This document shows positions 1-7,869 of a stretch of DNA of 64,000 nt, piece by piece (position 1 is the first letter of the stretch; every line of letters starts with the position of its first letter). Source of the DNA: CADEED01 sp035701825. GTDB lineage: Bacteria > Pseudomonadota > Gammaproteobacteria > Steroidobacterales > Steroidobacteraceae. The stretch is taken from contig DASSRK010000119.1 in the NCBI GenBank assembly GCA_035701825.1, forward strand, positions 1-64,000. The letters are read 5' to 3'. Below the pieces are notes generated by a model. The model ran no database searches, was not told the DNA's origin, and was given only the letters and a program-made list of their open reading frames with translations. A program made the translations under genes and the position numbers.

Positions 1-1362
1 TCCTCGGCGATCTTCATGCCGCTGACCGGTCACTTCGCCGACGTGCTGGGGCGCAAGCGCTTCCTGCTGCTCAGCATCGCGGGGTTCGTCAGCGCTTCGG
101 CGCTGTGCGGCATCTCGCAGTCGGTGGCGCAGCTGGTGTTCTTCCGGCTGCTGCAGGGAATTTTCGGCGCGGCGCTGGTGCCGCTGTCGCAGGCCATCAT
201 GGCCGACGCCTATCCACTGCACGAGCGCGGCAAGGCCATGGCGATCTGGGGACTGGGCGTCATGGTGGGCCCGGTGGCGGGCCCGACGCTCGGTGGCTGG
301 CTCACGGACGTGGGCAGCTGGCGCTGGACGTTCTACATCAACCTGCCGGTGGGACTGCTGTCGCTGTTCCTCGCTTCGCAGTTCGTCCCGGACTCGCCGC
401 GCCGCGCGCGCCGCATGGACTGGTTCGGCTTCGCGTTCATGGCGCTCGGCATTGCCGGGCTGCAATACGTATTCGATCGCGGCAACCAGCAGGACTGGTT
501 CGAGGCGCTCGACATCCGCTGGGGCGCGGCGCTGGCGCTGAGCGGGCTCACGGTGTTCATCGTGCACTCGCTGCGCAACCCGCGTACCGCGCTGTTCAAC
601 GTGAAGATCTTCGCGGACCGCAACTTCGGCATGTCCTCGCTGGTCATCGCCTGCATGGGCCTGGGCATGTTCGGCGGCCTGGTCCTGCAGCCGATACTGC
701 TCGAGGGATTGCTCGGCTACCCGATCGTGACCACCGGCCTGCTGATGGCGCCGCGCGGCATCGCCACCGCGATGACCATGCTGGTCGTGGGAAGGCTGGT
801 CTCGCACATCGATGCGCGCTGGCTGGTGCTGGCCGGGCTCGCATTCGGCGCCGCCGGCTCGTGGGGCATGACTTACTACTCGCTCGACGTCACGCAGCTC
901 AACATCATCTGGCCCGCGTTCCTGCAGGGCATCGGCCTGGGGCTGGTGTTCGTGCCGCTCTCGACGGTCGCCTACGCGACGCTCGACCCGCGCCGCATGG
1001 CGGAGGCGGCGGGGCTCTACAGCCTGGTGCGCACCCTCGGCTCGGCCGTCGGCATTTCCATCGTCACCACGCTGCTCGCGCACCAGTCGCAGATCCTGTG
1101 GAACGAGCTCGGCGCGTTCGTCTCGCAGTACCAGGAGGGCCTGGTCGACTACATGCGCCGGCTGGGGCTGCCGCCGACCGATCCGCGCGGGCTCGCGGTG
1201 GTGGCGCACGAAGTCGGGCTGCAGGCGCAGATGGGCGCCATGCTCGATGTGTTCAAGCTCATCACGTGGAGCTACCTGTTCATGGTCCCGCTGGTGTTCC
1301 TGCTGAAGCGCAGCACCGCCCAGCGGGCCGGACCCGCGCCGGCCGCCGATGCCGGGCACTGA
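1..1362 (+). CDS. DHA2-family MFS multidrug efflux transporter (5'-truncated by window edge)
   Basis: Inner-membrane proton-driven exporter of the EmrB/QacA (14-helix, DHA2) type. The reading frame is open from base 1 (S-S-A-I-F before the first visible Met at 16), so the true start lies upstream; family members are about 500 residues and 453 are visible, so roughly the first 50-60 are missing. The segment GHFADVLGRKR is the conserved loop 2-3 motif A of MFS carriers, and GPVAGPTLGGWL just after it is the antiporter motif C of drug exporters. Alternating hydrophobic helices run to the C-terminus, which ends in a short Arg/Ala-rich tail. The substrate cannot be read from sequence. The partner membrane-fusion gene, if any, would be upstream and out of view. 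Confidence 0.88.
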   Translation, partial: SSAIFMPLTGHFADVLGRKRFLLLSIAGFVSASALCGISQSVAQLVFFRLLQGIFGAALVPLSQAIMADAYPLHERGKAMAIWGLGVMVGPVAGPTLGGWLTDVGSWRWTFYINLPVGLLSLFLASQFVPDSPRRARRMDWFGFAFMALGIAGLQYVFDRGNQQDWFEALDIRWGAALALSGLTVFIVHSLRNPRTALFNVKIFADRNFGMSSLVIACMGLGMFGGLVLQPILLEGLLGYPIVTTGLLMAPRGIATAMTMLVVGRLVSHIDARWLVLAGLAFGAAGSWGMTYYSLDVTQLNIIWPAFLQGIGLGLVFVPLSTVAYATLDPRRMAEAAGLYSLVRTLGSAVGISIVTTLLAHQSQILWNELGAFVSQYQEGLVDYMRRLGLPPTDPRGLAVVAHEVGLQAQMGAMLDVFKLITWSYLFMVPLVFLLKRSTAQRAGPAPAADAGH

Positions 1363-1400
1363 TTGATCCACGTTATTGCCACGCAACATATTCGCGGCGG

Positions 1401-1428
1401 GGAACCTTATGGCGGGAACGCGCAACTC
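1401..1428 (+). promoter_or_regulatory. Candidate ECF-type promoter ahead of the sigma factor gene
   Basis: GGAACC at 1401-1406 matches the common -35 element of extracytoplasmic-function sigma factors. A weak -10-like CAACTC lies 16 nt further on at 1423-1428, about 20 nt before the sigma gene start at 1449. This would fit autoregulation. The assignment rests mainly on the -35 match. Confidence 0.3.
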
Positions 1429-1448
1429 AACGGGTGCATTCACAAGCC

Positions 1449-2153
1449 ATGAACACAGAACAACTCCAATCCGGTGAAGTCCGCCCCACGGCCTGGCGCA
1501 CGCTGAGCGACGTACCCGACGACCGCCTGGTCGAGCTGGCTCGCCAGCACGACAAGTCGGCGTTCGAAGCGCTGATGCGACGTCACAACCGCCGCCTGTT
1601 TCGGGTCACGCGCAGCGTGCTGCGGGATTCCGACGCGGCCGAAGACGCCGTGCAGGAAGCCTACCTGCGGGCCTTCACGCACCTCGATTCGTACAAGCCC
1701 ACGGGCCGCTTCAGCGCCTGGCTGACACGCGTGGCGCTCAACGAGGCGTTGATGATGCGTCGTCGCGACCGCAGCGACACCGTGTCGATCGACGAGGTGC
1801 GCGAGGAGTTGCTGACGCCCGCCGAGCAGCAGGGCAGCGAGCCGCCGTCCGCCGAGCAGTTCGTGGAAGCCGCGCATGCGCGCGCGCTGCTCGAACACGC
1901 CATCGACGCGCTGCCCGAGAATTTCCGCATGGTGTTCGTGCTGCGCGTGGTCGAGGGACTCGACGTGCGCGAGACCGCCGAGGTGCTGGAGCTAAACGCC
2001 AACACGGTGCGCACGCGCCTGTTCCGGGCGCAGCGGCAGTTGCGCGGCGACCTGTCGCGCCGCCTGCAGGGCGAGAGCTCGGGCATCTTCGATTTCGGCG
2101 CCGAGCGCTGCGACCGCGTGGTCGAATACGTGCTGGCACGCCTGCCCGCCTGA
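1449..2153 (+). CDS. ECF RNA polymerase sigma factor (sigma-70 family)
   Basis: Alternative sigma factor of 234 residues. Region 2 spans about residues 38-100: an FEALMRRHNRRLFRV helix, the DSDAAEDAVQEAYLRAF core-binding segment, then FSAWLTRVALNEALMMRRR for -10 recognition. An acidic linker (about 105-140) leads to region 4 (about 145-205), with LPENFRMVFVLRVVEGLDVRETAEVL and the HTH LNANTVRTRLFRAQRQLR. A 30-residue tail containing one Cys follows. The start is the first Met in frame after the MFS stop (86 nt gap). No anti-sigma gene is adjacent: the next gene is convergent. The signal it answers is therefore unknown. Confidence 0.9.
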   Translation: MNTEQLQSGEVRPTAWRTLSDVPDDRLVELARQHDKSAFEALMRRHNRRLFRVTRSVLRDSDAAEDAVQEAYLRAFTHLDSYKPTGRFSAWLTRVALNEALMMRRRDRSDTVSIDEVREELLTPAEQQGSEPPSAEQFVEAAHARALLEHAIDALPENFRMVFVLRVVEGLDVRETAEVLELNANTVRTRLFRAQRQLRGDLSRRLQGESSGIFDFGAERCDRVVEYVLARLPA

Positions 2154-2259
2154 TCGTGGCGATGCGCAGTCTCAACGGCCGTTCGGCCGTGCTGTCCCGT
2201 GCGGGCGGGTTGCATCCGGCGCAACTTACCGGCTTCGTGCGCGACGGCCTGCTGCGCCG

Positions 2260-2736
2260 TCACTGCGGCGCCAGTTCCTCGAGGGGAATGACCGCCGAGC
2301 GCTTGACGGTCTCGAGCACGATCGATGAAGTCACGTCGCGCACGCCGGAGACACGCAGCAGGCGCCGCATGGTGAAGTCCGAAAGGGCTTCGATGTCGCG
2401 CACGATGACGTGCAACAGGAAATCCATCTCGCCGGTGAGCGTGTAGCAGGCCAGGACCTCTGGCCGGTCGATCAAAGTCCTGCGGAAGCGTTCGACGATC
2501 TCGTCCGAGTGCTGCTCGAGCTTGATCTGCACGATGGCCTGGATGTTGGGCCCGATGCGCTTCGGGTCGACCAGCGCCGCGTAACCCTGGATGAGTCCCG
2601 AGTCTTCGAGCTGGCGGATGCGCCGCGCGCAGGGCGTGGCCGAGAGGCCGACCCGCTCGGCGAGGTCGGTGACACTGATGCGCCCGTCGGCCTGGAGCAC
2701 ATCCAGGATTCGTCGATCAGTCTTGTCGAGTTTCAT
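2260..2736 (-). CDS. Lrp/AsnC-family transcriptional regulator
   Basis: Feast/famine DNA-binding regulator, 158 residues. The N-terminal winged HTH (about 1-60) carries the canonical KLDKTDRRILDVLQADGRIS opening and LAERVGLSATPCARRIRQLE recognition helix; the C-terminal RAM/effector domain (about 65-150) contains YTLTGEMDFLLHVIVRDIEA. It is transcribed divergently from phenylalanine 4-hydroxylase with about 104 nt between starts, the usual layout for a local Lrp-type activator of aromatic amino acid catabolism. Regulation of phhA by a phenylalanine- or tyrosine-responsive Lrp homologue is therefore likely, by context. Confidence 0.92.
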   Translation of the reverse strand: MKLDKTDRRILDVLQADGRISVTDLAERVGLSATPCARRIRQLEDSGLIQGYAALVDPKRIGPNIQAIVQIKLEQHSDEIVERFRRTLIDRPEVLACYTLTGEMDFLLHVIVRDIEALSDFTMRRLLRVSGVRDVTSSIVLETVKRSAVIPLEELAPQ

Positions 2737-2840
2737 GGTTGGCGGATTTCACCACAAAAAGACACCTGGTTGGAGAAATGTCGCATATTTATGGATGTCA
2801 CCCGACAGGATTAGCCATTTTTCATCAACCAGCCGAGCGG
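2737..2840. promoter_or_regulatory. Divergent lrp-like / phhA control region with repeated GGTTG elements
   Basis: The gap holds two direct copies of TGGTTGG (2736-2742 and 2767-2773), about 31 bp or three helical turns apart, plus an inverted copy CAACCAG at 2826-2832 that pairs with CTGGTTG at 2766-2772. The AT content is locally raised around 2785-2825. Such phased repeats are plausible sites for an Lrp-type oligomer. No convincing -35/-10 pair was assigned. Confidence 0.35.
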
Positions 2841-3719
2841 ATGATGCGCCCCATGGCCCAATCACCCGCCGCCCCCGCGCAATCCGCCGTGAAACTGCGC
2901 GGCGACTATGCCCGCGCCGCGGCCGACTTCCGGCTTCCCCAGGACTACGGCAGCTACACCGCCGACGAGCACGCCATCTGGCGCACCCTCTACGAGCGGC
3001 AGCTCGGTCTCATGGGCGAGCACGCCGCCCCCGAATTTCTCGCCGGGCTGCGCTTGTTAGGCGCCGACGCGCACAGCATCCCCGTGCTCGAGGAAGCGAG
3101 CGAGCGACTGCAGCGCCTCACCGGGTTCGAGGTGATCGGTGTGCCGGGCCTGATCCCGGAAGCCGACTTCTTCGCGCATCTGGCCGAACGCCGCTTCCCC
3201 GTCACGGTGTGGATGCGCCGGCGCGACGAGCTCGATTACCTCGTCGAGCCCGACCTGTTCCACGATTTCTTCGGGCATCTGCCGATGCTCGCGCACACGG
3301 TTTTCGCGAACTTCATCCAGGCATACGGCGCGATCGGCGCCCACGCCCAGCATCCCGCCGCGCTCAAGATGCTCGCGCGGCTGTACTGGTACACGGTGGA
3401 GTTCGGGCTGGTTGCTACGGGTCGAGGCCTGCGCGCCTATGGCGCAGGCATCCTGTCTTCCAGCGGCGAAACCATCTACGCGACCCGCGCGGCCGGGCCC
3501 GCGCGCATCGCCTTCGACCTGCAGCGCGTACTGCGGACCAACTACCTGATCGATTCCTACCAGAAGACCTACTTCGTGCTCGACGACATCGAGCAGCTGT
3601 TCGACAGCGTGCTGGCCGCGGATTTCGACAGCCTGTTCGCGCAGGCCGACCTGCCGGCATACGCGCCGGATGCGCGCCTGCCCGGCGACCAGCCGGTCCC
3701 ATCCCTGGCCGCCTCCTGA
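2841..3719 (+). CDS. phhA: Phenylalanine 4-monooxygenase
   Basis: Non-haem iron, pterin-dependent hydroxylase converting phenylalanine to tyrosine in the cytosol; 292 residues, the usual single-domain bacterial size. The iron ligands are visible in HDFFGHLP (His141, His146) and YTVEFG (Glu187). The N-terminus shows the family segment YTADEHAIWRTLYERQ, and GVPGLIPEADFFAHLAERRFPVT follows. Starts at 2841, 2844 and 2853 are all possible; further upstream Mets lie in the divergent control region and are unlikely. Its product feeds hppD about 17 kb downstream. No pterin-4a-carbinolamine dehydratase (phhB) is next to it. One Leu codon at 3057 is the rare TTA. Confidence 0.93.
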   Translation: MMRPMAQSPAAPAQSAVKLRGDYARAAADFRLPQDYGSYTADEHAIWRTLYERQLGLMGEHAAPEFLAGLRLLGADAHSIPVLEEASERLQRLTGFEVIGVPGLIPEADFFAHLAERRFPVTVWMRRRDELDYLVEPDLFHDFFGHLPMLAHTVFANFIQAYGAIGAHAQHPAALKMLARLYWYTVEFGLVATGRGLRAYGAGILSSSGETIYATRAAGPARIAFDLQRVLRTNYLIDSYQKTYFVLDDIEQLFDSVLAADFDSLFAQADLPAYAPDARLPGDQPVPSLAAS

Positions 3720-3738
3720 GGTAAGCTCGCGCGCTCGC

Positions 3739-5232
3739 ATGCCGAGCGCCCGAGTCTCCCAGTCGCAACTCGCCGTCACTCTCCGCCACGTCGATCTCGA
3801 TCGTGGCGGTCGCGCCGTCCTGCGCGACGTGTCCTGGCGCATCCGGCCGGGACAGCGCTGGCTGCTGGTGGGCGGCAACGGCGCCGGCAAGACACAGCTC
3901 CTCAAGATGGTTTCGGGCGCCGTGTGGCCCAAGCCCGATCGTGGACAGCGTCGCTATCGAACCGCTGGTGAAATCTTCGACACGCCCGCGGGAGTGGCCG
4001 AGGAGATCGCCTACGTCGGCGCCGAGCGCCAGGATCGCTACGAGCACTACGACTGGAACTTCACGGCGCACGAAGTCGTGGGTACCGGGCTGCATCGCAC
4101 CGACATCCCGATGCGGGCGTTGACGCCGGCCGAGGATCGGCGTGTCGCAGCCTTGCTGGGCCGGCTCGGCGTCGCAAAGCTCGCCGCGCGGCGCTTCCTC
4201 ACGCTGTCGTACGGCGAGCGCCGCCTGGTGTTGATTGCGCGCGCGCTGGCGAGCCGCCCGCGGCTGCTGTTGCTCGACGAAGTGGCCAACGGCCTGGACG
4301 CGAAGCATCACGCCATTTTCCTGGGGTGGCTCGACTCCACCGCGCGCTCGCGCATGCCGTGGGTATTCGCGACGCATCGCCGCGGCGACGTGCCCGAATC
4401 CATGACGCATCTGCTGGAGCTCGAGCGCGGGCGCGTGAAGCGCGCCGGCGCCATGCGCGCGCCACGCGCGCGGGAGTTGCTGGAGCAGGAGGCCGCGGTG
4501 TTCCTCGCGAAATCGCCGCGCCGCCGCGCGCGCCCGTCCGGGCGCCGGCGCGTGCTGGTGAGCCTCGAGCGCGCCGACGTGTTCGTCGATGACGTGCAGA
4601 TCCTGCACCGCATCGGCTTCGAGATCGCGTCGGGCGATTGTTGGGTGGTGCATGGCGCCAACGGTTCCGGGAAGTCGACGCTGTTGCGCACCCTGTACGG
4701 CGATCACCCGGTGGCCGCGGGCGGCGCGATCCGGCGCGCGGGCATCGCGCCGGGCGTGCCGCTCGAGACCTTCAAGCTGCGCACCGCGTACGTCGCGCCG
4801 CACCTGCAGACCTGGCACGCGCCGAAAATGCCGGTCATGGAAGCCGTCGCCTCGGGGCGCCACGCGAGCATCGGGCTCAACCAGGCCATCACGGCCGCCG
4901 ACCGGCGTCATGCCGAGCGCGCGTTGCGCCGCTTCGGGATCCTGGGCTTGCGCGAGCGCACGCTGGCGGAAATGTCGTATGGCCAGGCGCGCCGCGTGCT
5001 GTTCGCGCGTGCCTGGGCGCGCGAGCCGGTGCTCGCGCTGCTCGATGAGCCGTTCGCCGGGCTCGATCGCCCGACGCGCGCCGATCTCGCGCATCGCCTG
5101 AATCGCTGGCTCGAAGCCGGCGGCAGCTGCGTCATTGCCACGCATCATCGCGACGAATGGCCGGCGCACACCACGCACGTGCTCGAACTGTCGCAGGGTC
5201 GCGCGGTAGCCTGTCACCCGTTGGGAAACTGA
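3739..5232 (+). CDS. Two-domain ABC ATPase, ModF-like (molybdate-associated)
   Basis: Soluble protein of 497 residues with two complete nucleotide-binding domains and no membrane segment. Cassette 1: Walker A GGNGAGKT near 45-52, signature LSYGERRL, Walker B LLLLDE near 176. Cassette 2: Walker A GANGSGKS near 306, signature MSYGQARR, Walker B LALLDE near 433. Length, YGER/YGQ signatures and the ATHHRDEWP ending match ModF/PhrA-type proteins (E. coli ModF is about 490). In that family the role is inferred from linkage to molybdate transport, which is not seen here. The start is the ATG 19 nt after phhA; an upstream in-frame ATG inside phhA is disfavoured. Confidence 0.8.
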   Translation: MPSARVSQSQLAVTLRHVDLDRGGRAVLRDVSWRIRPGQRWLLVGGNGAGKTQLLKMVSGAVWPKPDRGQRRYRTAGEIFDTPAGVAEEIAYVGAERQDRYEHYDWNFTAHEVVGTGLHRTDIPMRALTPAEDRRVAALLGRLGVAKLAARRFLTLSYGERRLVLIARALASRPRLLLLDEVANGLDAKHHAIFLGWLDSTARSRMPWVFATHRRGDVPESMTHLLELERGRVKRAGAMRAPRARELLEQEAAVFLAKSPRRRARPSGRRRVLVSLERADVFVDDVQILHRIGFEIASGDCWVVHGANGSGKSTLLRTLYGDHPVAAGGAIRRAGIAPGVPLETFKLRTAYVAPHLQTWHAPKMPVMEAVASGRHASIGLNQAITAADRRHAERALRRFGILGLRERTLAEMSYGQARRVLFARAWAREPVLALLDEPFAGLDRPTRADLAHRLNRWLEAGGSCVIATHHRDEWPAHTTHVLELSQGRAVACHPLGN

Positions 5233-5245
5233 TGAAGGCGCAAAC

Positions 5246-6241
5246 ATGAAAAAGACCTGGGCGCTCGTCGTCATCGTCGCCGTGCTCGCCGCCGCGGTCG
5301 CGCTCTATATCCACGATCCACAGGGAACGCCGGTAGTCGTGACACTGGAGGCCGGACCGCCGCAGCCCCGCGTGTCGGTGGGCGAAGCGGGGCTCGATCC
5401 CGCCGTCATCAACGCCGCGGTCGACTATGCCGCCCGTCACCATAGTTCCGCGCTGGTGGTGGGCCGCGGCGGCCACATCGTGTTCGAGAAGTACTGGGGC
5501 GACACGAACAGCGACACGCGGGTCGACCCGGGCTTCGCGCCCGTGCTGCTGGCGCTGACCGCGGGCGCCGCGCTCAACGACCGCCAGCTCGCCGGCCTCG
5601 ACGTGCCGGCCTCTAACTACATCGGCGGCGCGGCGGGCGCGGCCGGCGATGCGCCGCTGCGCGAACTGCTGGCGCTCGGCCGCGAGGACATCACGGCCGC
5701 GCAATCCATGGACCTGCTGGCGATGGTGCTGGAAAAGGTGGGCGGCAAGGCGTATCCGCAACTGGTGGTCGAGAAACTGTGGCAGCCGATGGGCGGGGGC
5801 GACCTCGAGTTCAGGCGCGGCTCGAGCGCCCGCAGGCCCGAGGGCGTCGATGCCGGCTGCTGCGTGCAGGCGCGCATCGGTGACTGGATGCGCGTCGCCG
5901 AGGCGCTGGCCAACGACGGTGTGTTCGAGGGTAACCAGCTAGCGCCGCCCGGCTACGTGACACGCATGCTGCAACCGGTGCGCGCGGAATCGGAGCGCGG
6001 GTATTTCACGCGGGTCGGCGGGGATTTCGCGGCGCACGACCTGGCGTGGCTGGAAGGCAGCCATCAGCAGCGCCTGTGGATCGTGCCGTCGCTGAAGCTC
6101 ACCATCCTGCGGCTGGGTGACGCGGCCGGTGCGAACTGGGTCGAGACGATGATTCCCGACACCATCGTGCATGGCACCAGCGGCTGGCAGCCGCGCACGG
6201 TGGGCGAGGGGATCGATCCGAACCGGTACGCGCCGCACTAG
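5246..6241 (+). CDS. Beta-lactamase-fold (class C/serine hydrolase-like) protein, apparently lacking catalytic residues
   Basis: 331 residues with an N-terminal signal-anchor (KKTWALVVIVAVLAAAVALYI), so periplasmic or membrane-tethered. The fold resembles the penicillin-binding-protein-like serine hydrolases: ALVVGRGGHIVFEKYWGD at the start, then SMDLLAMVLEKVGGKAYPQLVVEKLWQPMG, then a YFTRVGGDF...WIVPSLKLTILRLGD ending. Where family members have the nucleophile motif SxxK this protein reads G96-F-A-P99, and the YxN element also seems missing. It is therefore probably a non-catalytic relative. It lies 13 nt after the ABC ATPase and may be co-transcribed. Function unknown. Confidence 0.7.
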   Translation: MKKTWALVVIVAVLAAAVALYIHDPQGTPVVVTLEAGPPQPRVSVGEAGLDPAVINAAVDYAARHHSSALVVGRGGHIVFEKYWGDTNSDTRVDPGFAPVLLALTAGAALNDRQLAGLDVPASNYIGGAAGAAGDAPLRELLALGREDITAAQSMDLLAMVLEKVGGKAYPQLVVEKLWQPMGGGDLEFRRGSSARRPEGVDAGCCVQARIGDWMRVAEALANDGVFEGNQLAPPGYVTRMLQPVRAESERGYFTRVGGDFAAHDLAWLEGSHQQRLWIVPSLKLTILRLGDAAGANWVETMIPDTIVHGTSGWQPRTVGEGIDPNRYAPH

Positions 6242-6244
6242 TTT

Positions 6245-6267
6245 GCGGCGCTGCCTCGCAGCGCCGC
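6245..6267. terminator. Hairpin between convergent genes, probable bidirectional terminator
   Basis: GCGGCGCTGC, a 3-nt loop (ctc) and GCAGCGCCGC form a perfect 10-bp stem. It lies directly after the stop of the beta-lactamase-fold gene and before the convergent TerB-like gene end. No clear T-run follows, so termination is inferred from position. Confidence 0.5.
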
Positions 6268-6281
6268 GGCTGCGGGAGGTG

Positions 6282-6665
6282 TCAGCCGAGGACGCGGCGG
6301 ATCTTGTCGAGCAGCGCTTTCTCGGACGCCTCGGCGCCATCGGCGTCGACCAGCTCCGCGGCGGTCGCCACCAGCGTCTTGCGCAGCTCGGGGCTCAGCG
6401 CGTTCTTCGCCTCGCCGAGCAGCGTGTCGATGCCGGCCGGGGAAATCGCGCCATCGTCCAGCGGCAGCTGCGCGTAGATCGCGTCGGTCACCTGGCCGAG
6501 CAGCTTGTTGAAATCCTGCGAGCTCGGGTTGCCGAAGACCGGGATGCCCTTGACCTTGCTGAAGAGGAAATCGCGCTCTTCGAGGCTGCCGGCATTGTCC
6601 GCGCCGACGACCACCGCGAGGACGGCGAGGAAGGCTTCCGTGTTCTTCTCGAATTTGAGCGGCAT
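6282..6665 (-). CDS. TerB-like tellurite-resistance-domain protein (small, cytosolic)
   Basis: 127 residues, no signal peptide. The pattern FLAVLAVVVGADNAGSLEERDFLFSKVKGI, with acidic turns and a second similar half (ALSPELRKTLVATAAELVDADGAEASEKALLDKI), resembles the all-helical TerB/DjlA-N fold, in which two repeats each carry a DG...E loop. Known TerB domains are small, often metal-binding adaptor proteins; the biochemical role is unclear. It is flanked by a convergent hydrolase-like gene and a tandem PhzF-family gene 115 nt away. The family call is from pattern only. Confidence 0.6.
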   Translation of the reverse strand: MPLKFEKNTEAFLAVLAVVVGADNAGSLEERDFLFSKVKGIPVFGNPSSQDFNKLLGQVTDAIYAQLPLDDGAISPAGIDTLLGEAKNALSPELRKTLVATAAELVDADGAEASEKALLDKIRRVLG

Positions 6666-6780
6666 GGGAATCCCGTTTGGATCAGCAATGCGTGCGGGCG
6701 CGGAATCTACGTGATTTAAGGGGTTCTCGCAACGGAAGCGCCCGGGGTGACGCCTCTTGCCGACAAACCAGCGCGGCAGC

Positions 6781-7695
6781 TCACAGCGTCATCGCGGTTT
6801 CGAAGATCTCCACCGCCTGCCCGACGATCCACACGCCGTCGAGCTTGCCGTCGGTGAACTCGAGTTCCACGTCGACGCGGCCGGCGCGGTGCACGTGGTG
6901 GCCCTGCGCGCCGGTGAACTGCGCGCGCGCGCTGGACTGCGCCAGCAGCCCCTGCTCGGCGAGGTACGCGCCTAACAACCCGTGCGCGTTGCCGCTGACC
7001 GGATCCTCGGGAATGCCGAGCGCCGGGCAGAACATGCGCGACTCGGTGAGGCAGCCCGGCAGCGCGTGCGACAGCGTGAACACGAAGAAGCCGGCGGCGC
7101 CGAGCTGCGCCGAGAGCGTCGTGAGGCGCGAGAAGTCGGGCTTGAGCTGCTTGAGCTGTTCGGTGCTGCGCACGCCGATCAACAGGCGGGTACCCGCGCC
7201 GCCGACGATGCGCAGCGGGCAGCGCGTGTCGATGTCGCCGGTGGATAGCGCCAGCGAGTCGAGCACCGCGAGTCGCTCGCGGTCGTTGAGCTGCCGGCCG
7301 AGCGGCGGCGCCGGCTGCCGCACGGCGATGCGACGCAGCGCGCCTTCGCCCCGCACCTCGATGTCCACCACGCCCGACTTCTGTCGCTGGCGCACGCGGC
7401 CGTCGTTGCCGGGCCGCGTCGCGCCGTCGCGCGACAGCACGAAGTGCGTGGCCACCGTGGCGTGACCGACGAAGCTCGCCTCGGTGCGCGGCGTGAAGAA
7501 GCGCACGCGCAGCTCGTGGTCGGAGCCATCCGGCTGCAGCACGAACGCGGTGTCGGCGTTGTTGAGCTCGCGCGCGATCGCCAGCATCTCGGCGTCGGTG
7601 AGTCCGTCGGCATCGAGGACCACGCCGGCGGGATTGCCGGTGAAGCGTTCGGTGGTGAACGCGTCGACCTGGAAAATGCGGATGCGGCGGCTCAT
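6781..7695 (-). CDS. PhzF-family isomerase/epimerase-like protein
   Basis: 304 residues in the two-fold diaminopimelate-epimerase-like fold. Conserved landmarks are FQVDAFTTERFTGNPAGVV at the start, FVGHATVATH (the His of the GHAT motif) and ALGIPEDPVSGNAHG near the C-terminus. The general acid/base Glu of PhzF (SETAF context) is Asp48 here, in NNADTAFV. Most members outside phenazine clusters have no known substrate and there is no phenazine locus nearby. The start ATG at 7695 is chosen because the family begins with this beta-strand; the frame stays open far upstream but overlaps the divergent thiamine operon. It is transcribed divergently from that operon. Confidence 0.85.
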   Translation of the reverse strand: MSRRIRIFQVDAFTTERFTGNPAGVVLDADGLTDAEMLAIARELNNADTAFVLQPDGSDHELRVRFFTPRTEASFVGHATVATHFVLSRDGATRPGNDGRVRQRQKSGVVDIEVRGEGALRRIAVRQPAPPLGRQLNDRERLAVLDSLALSTGDIDTRCPLRIVGGAGTRLLIGVRSTEQLKQLKPDFSRLTTLSAQLGAAGFFVFTLSHALPGCLTESRMFCPALGIPEDPVSGNAHGLLGAYLAEQGLLAQSSARAQFTGAQGHHVHRAGRVDVELEFTDGKLDGVWIVGQAVEIFETAMTL

Positions 7696-7760
7696 GTGGG
7701 TGTCTCGGCGGGCGGCGAATTCTACCCGCAAACCGACAGCACTCAAGGAGCAGTTTCCGC

Positions 7761-7766
7761 TAAGAT
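7761..7766 (+). promoter_or_regulatory. Candidate -10 element for the thiamine salvage operon
   Basis: TAAGAT at 7761-7766 is a good sigma-70 -10 hexamer and would place transcription start near 7772-7774, right at the 5' edge of the riboswitch aptamer. The -35 region (about 7738-7743) is poor. Confidence 0.4.
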
Positions 7767-7770
7767 TCGC

Positions 7771-7866
7771 CCCACCTCGGGGTGGCCGGTGCGCGTGCAC
7801 CAGCCTGAGATGCGGATGGGCCGCGAACCCGTAGAACCTGATCCGGTTAGTACCGGCGGAGGGATA
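7771..7866 (+). ncRNA. TPP riboswitch (THI element)
   Basis: The leader carries the conserved THI-box blocks in order: CTCGGGGTG (7776-7784), a variable hairpin GGTGCGCGTGCACC, CTGAGATGCGG (7804 on), ACCC, GAACCTGATCCGGTTAGTACC and GCGGAGGGA (to 7864). It binds thiamine pyrophosphate. The TonB receptor ATG is at 7870, so the Shine-Dalgarno GGAGGGA (7858-7864) is itself the 3' core of the aptamer. Ligand binding should hide the ribosome site directly, without a separate expression platform. This supports translational repression by TPP. Confidence 0.95.
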
Positions 7867-7869
7867 GGA

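Noticed and set aside
1..6241. Antibiotic-resistance region (MFS pump plus beta-lactamase-like protein)
   Set aside because: The pump substrate is unknown and the beta-lactamase-fold protein lacks SxxK, so a resistance function is not supported.
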